IMG/VR virus record: IMGVR_UViG_3300033233_000131
Span: 1-30,233 of that record
Origin: a virus
DNA: 30,233 bases
Direction: 5' to 3' (one strand)
Part shown: positions 29,418-30,233 of the stretch, piece after piece
Layout: every line of letters starts with the position of its first letter
Numbering within the stretch: the stretch's first letter is position 1
Position numbers and translations under genes: made by a program
Notes under the pieces: model-generated
Database searches by the model: none
Seen by the model: only the letters and a program-made list of their open reading frames with translations
What the model was told of the DNA's origin: nothing

Positions 29418-29450
29418 CTTTCAATTTAAGCTTTCAATTAGATTTGTCAA
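29418..29450 (-). promoter_or_regulatory. Promoter with operator-like repeats ahead of the XRE gene
   Basis: Perfect TTGACA (29445-29450), 16 bases, TAAATT (29423-29428). Two direct copies of CTTTCAATT (29418-29426, 29431-29439), 13 bp apart, overlap the -10 and spacer. A regulator bound there would block RNA polymerase. The likely binder is the XRE protein whose gene starts at 29405. Confidence 0.6.
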
Positions 29451-29455
29451 GTATT

Positions 29456-29836
29456 TTATAGAATTTGGCGAATAAGCTTTACTCTTCTGGCCATGATCGT
29501 TCCCTCCGCCCAACCATCCTCAACAGCAGTTTGGAATTTTTTGCTTTCAAGGGCGATTAGATCCATCGCCGGCGGAAGTTCTTTTTTAATTTCTTCTACT
29601 TCTACTTCCCATAACTCACTATAATTATAGGGAACTGAATTGAAATAATCTTTTGCTTTTTCTTCTGTTTCAAAACAGCAAAGACCATAGCCTTCTTTCC
29701 ATAACCAGTCTGGGGCTTCAGACCACTGCCCCCGGGCATAATAAACCGTCGCCTCGCCACGGGCGCAGACACTCATTAAAACAGGCCCGCACCTCCAGCC
29801 CCGTCGACCAACCAGAAATACTTTATATGCTTTCAT
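29456..29836 (-). CDS. Unknown early protein, paralogue of the 23569-23964 product
   Basis: 126 aa. It shares a string of motifs with the 131-aa protein at 23569-23964 ('GEATVYYARG', 'SEAPDWLWKEGY', 'SELWE', 'LPPAMD', 'GTIMARRVKLIRQI'). It has extra Cys in the middle ('VCARG', 'LCCF'). Overlaps the end of the previous gene by 4 bases. GGGAGGG lies upstream. One of the first proteins made if the promoter at 150-178 is the early one. Confidence 0.72.
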   Translation of the reverse strand: MKAYKVFLVGRRGWRCGPVLMSVCARGEATVYYARGQWSEAPDWLWKEGYGLCCFETEEKAKDYFNSVPYNYSELWEVEVEEIKKELPPAMDLIALESKKFQTAVEDGWAEGTIMARRVKLIRQIL

Positions 29837-30072
29837 TTTTCCCTCCCATTTAATTTGTTTATCCAGTAAGCCCTTTGGCTCGACGTCAAATAATGAGCCA
29901 ACTCCAAGGGGCTCGCCGGATGAAAGCCCTCTCCTGGCGAATAAAAGGGCTCATCTCCGATAAAAACAAGATTAAAAGTTTTCCCCAGGGCCCCGACCCT
30001 GCGCGGCTTTAACGTCCACAAGGCCTGGCCCGCTCTTTTTGTTTCCTCATAAAAATCATAAAAATTTCTCAT
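29833..30072 (-). CDS. Unknown early protein (79 aa)
   Basis: The ATG at 30072 follows AAAGGAGG by 6 bases and is chosen over the in-frame ATG at 30153, which lies inside the 52-aa gene and has no such site. N-terminal helix ('FYEETKRAGQALW'), a strand 'TFNLVFIGDEPFY' and a helix 'LELAHYLTSSQRAYWINKLNG'. No known family. Confidence 0.7.
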   Translation of the reverse strand: MRNFYDFYEETKRAGQALWTLKPRRVGALGKTFNLVFIGDEPFYSPGEGFHPASPLELAHYLTSSQRAYWINKLNGREK

Positions 30073-30073
30073 A

Positions 30074-30232
30074 TTAAGCCTCCTTTGTTTCGATATACAT
30101 GCCCAGGATTTTGCCAGACGGCAATACCCAAGCTTTGTAAATTCTATTTCCAACCCGCCAAGTTTCCAGCAGAACCTTGCGATTGGTTCTTTTCGCCTTT
30201 TCCCATTTTTCTTTAAAATTTGCTTCCTTCAT
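30074..30232 (-). CDS. Leader gene of the early operon (52 aa), spans the circle joint
   Basis: Begins MKEANFKEKWEKAKR, then 'NRKVLLETWRVGNRIYKAWV', and ends 'GMYIETKEA'. ATG at 30230-30232; its ribosome binding site and promoter are seen only in the left copy (134-178). The stop lies one base before the next ATG. First gene after the early promoter. A basic helix followed by strands; function unknown. Confidence 0.72.
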   Translation of the reverse strand: MKEANFKEKWEKAKRTNRKVLLETWRVGNRIYKAWVLPSGKILGMYIETKEA

Positions 30233-30233
30233 C
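30107..30233. repeat. End duplication, right copy
   Basis: Identical to 1-127. Joining the two copies gives a 30,106-bp circle and restores the 52-aa gene with its promoter. See the left copy. Confidence 0.95.

Noticed and set aside
16264-30233. tRNA genes
   Set aside because: No cloverleaf with a T-loop GTTCRANNC pattern was noticed by eye; a proper scan could not be run.

Overview
The window is a complete, circularly closed genome of a small tailed bacteriophage with a siphovirus-type HK97-fold virion. Bases 30107-30233 repeat bases 1-127 exactly, so the unique circle is 30,106 bp. The 127-bp end overlap is most simply a de Bruijn assembly overlap. The host is bacterial: nearly every start has an AGGAGG-like ribosome binding site, TTGACA promoter boxes are present, and the standard code with TGA stops is used. 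The host group cannot be named from the sequence. Proteins are rich in Lys and Glu, which is only a weak hint of a subsurface or warm habitat.

All 55 genes lie on the minus strand, so the genome is read from high to low coordinates, starting at a TTGACA promoter at about 150-178 that drives transcription across the end joint. Early region (about 30232-28979): small proteins, a Cro/XRE-type regulator with its own promoter and repeated operator-like sites, and a Cys-rich protein. Recombination and replication (28917-25792): a putative single-strand annealing protein, a small zinc-type DNA-binding protein, a Cas4-like Fe-S nuclease, and a replication initiator whose gene carries 12-bp-pitch repeats that look like an internal origin. 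Accessory region (25799-19505): about 20 short genes, including five single-pass membrane proteins, several Cys-rich proteins, a tandem gene duplication, a YopX protein, a lone HicB-like protein, two restriction-endonuclease-fold proteins, a DUF4406 protein and an HTH-metallophosphoesterase.

A 194-bp non-coding stretch (19311-19504) with large GC-rich inverted repeats separates this from the late genes: lysozyme, zinc ribbon, membrane/holin/spanin-like proteins (19310-16777), small and large terminase, a portal-MuF fusion, prohead protease, HK97-type capsid, connector and tail completion proteins, tail tube, tail chaperones joined by a -1 frameshift, tape measure, a distal-tail-like protein with a nested sugar-binding insertion, a hub protein with three fibronectin type III domains, and a tail fibre. 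Transcription probably ends in the AT-rich gap at 128-302.

No integrase, DNA polymerase, helicase, methylase, tRNA or CRISPR array was recognised. The phage probably uses host replication enzymes recruited by its initiator, and its lifestyle (virulent or plasmid-like) is undetermined. Several genes missed by simple ORF length cut-offs are reported at 8964-9137, 10725-10898, 18673-18837, 23196-23351, 24811-24966 and 30074-30232.
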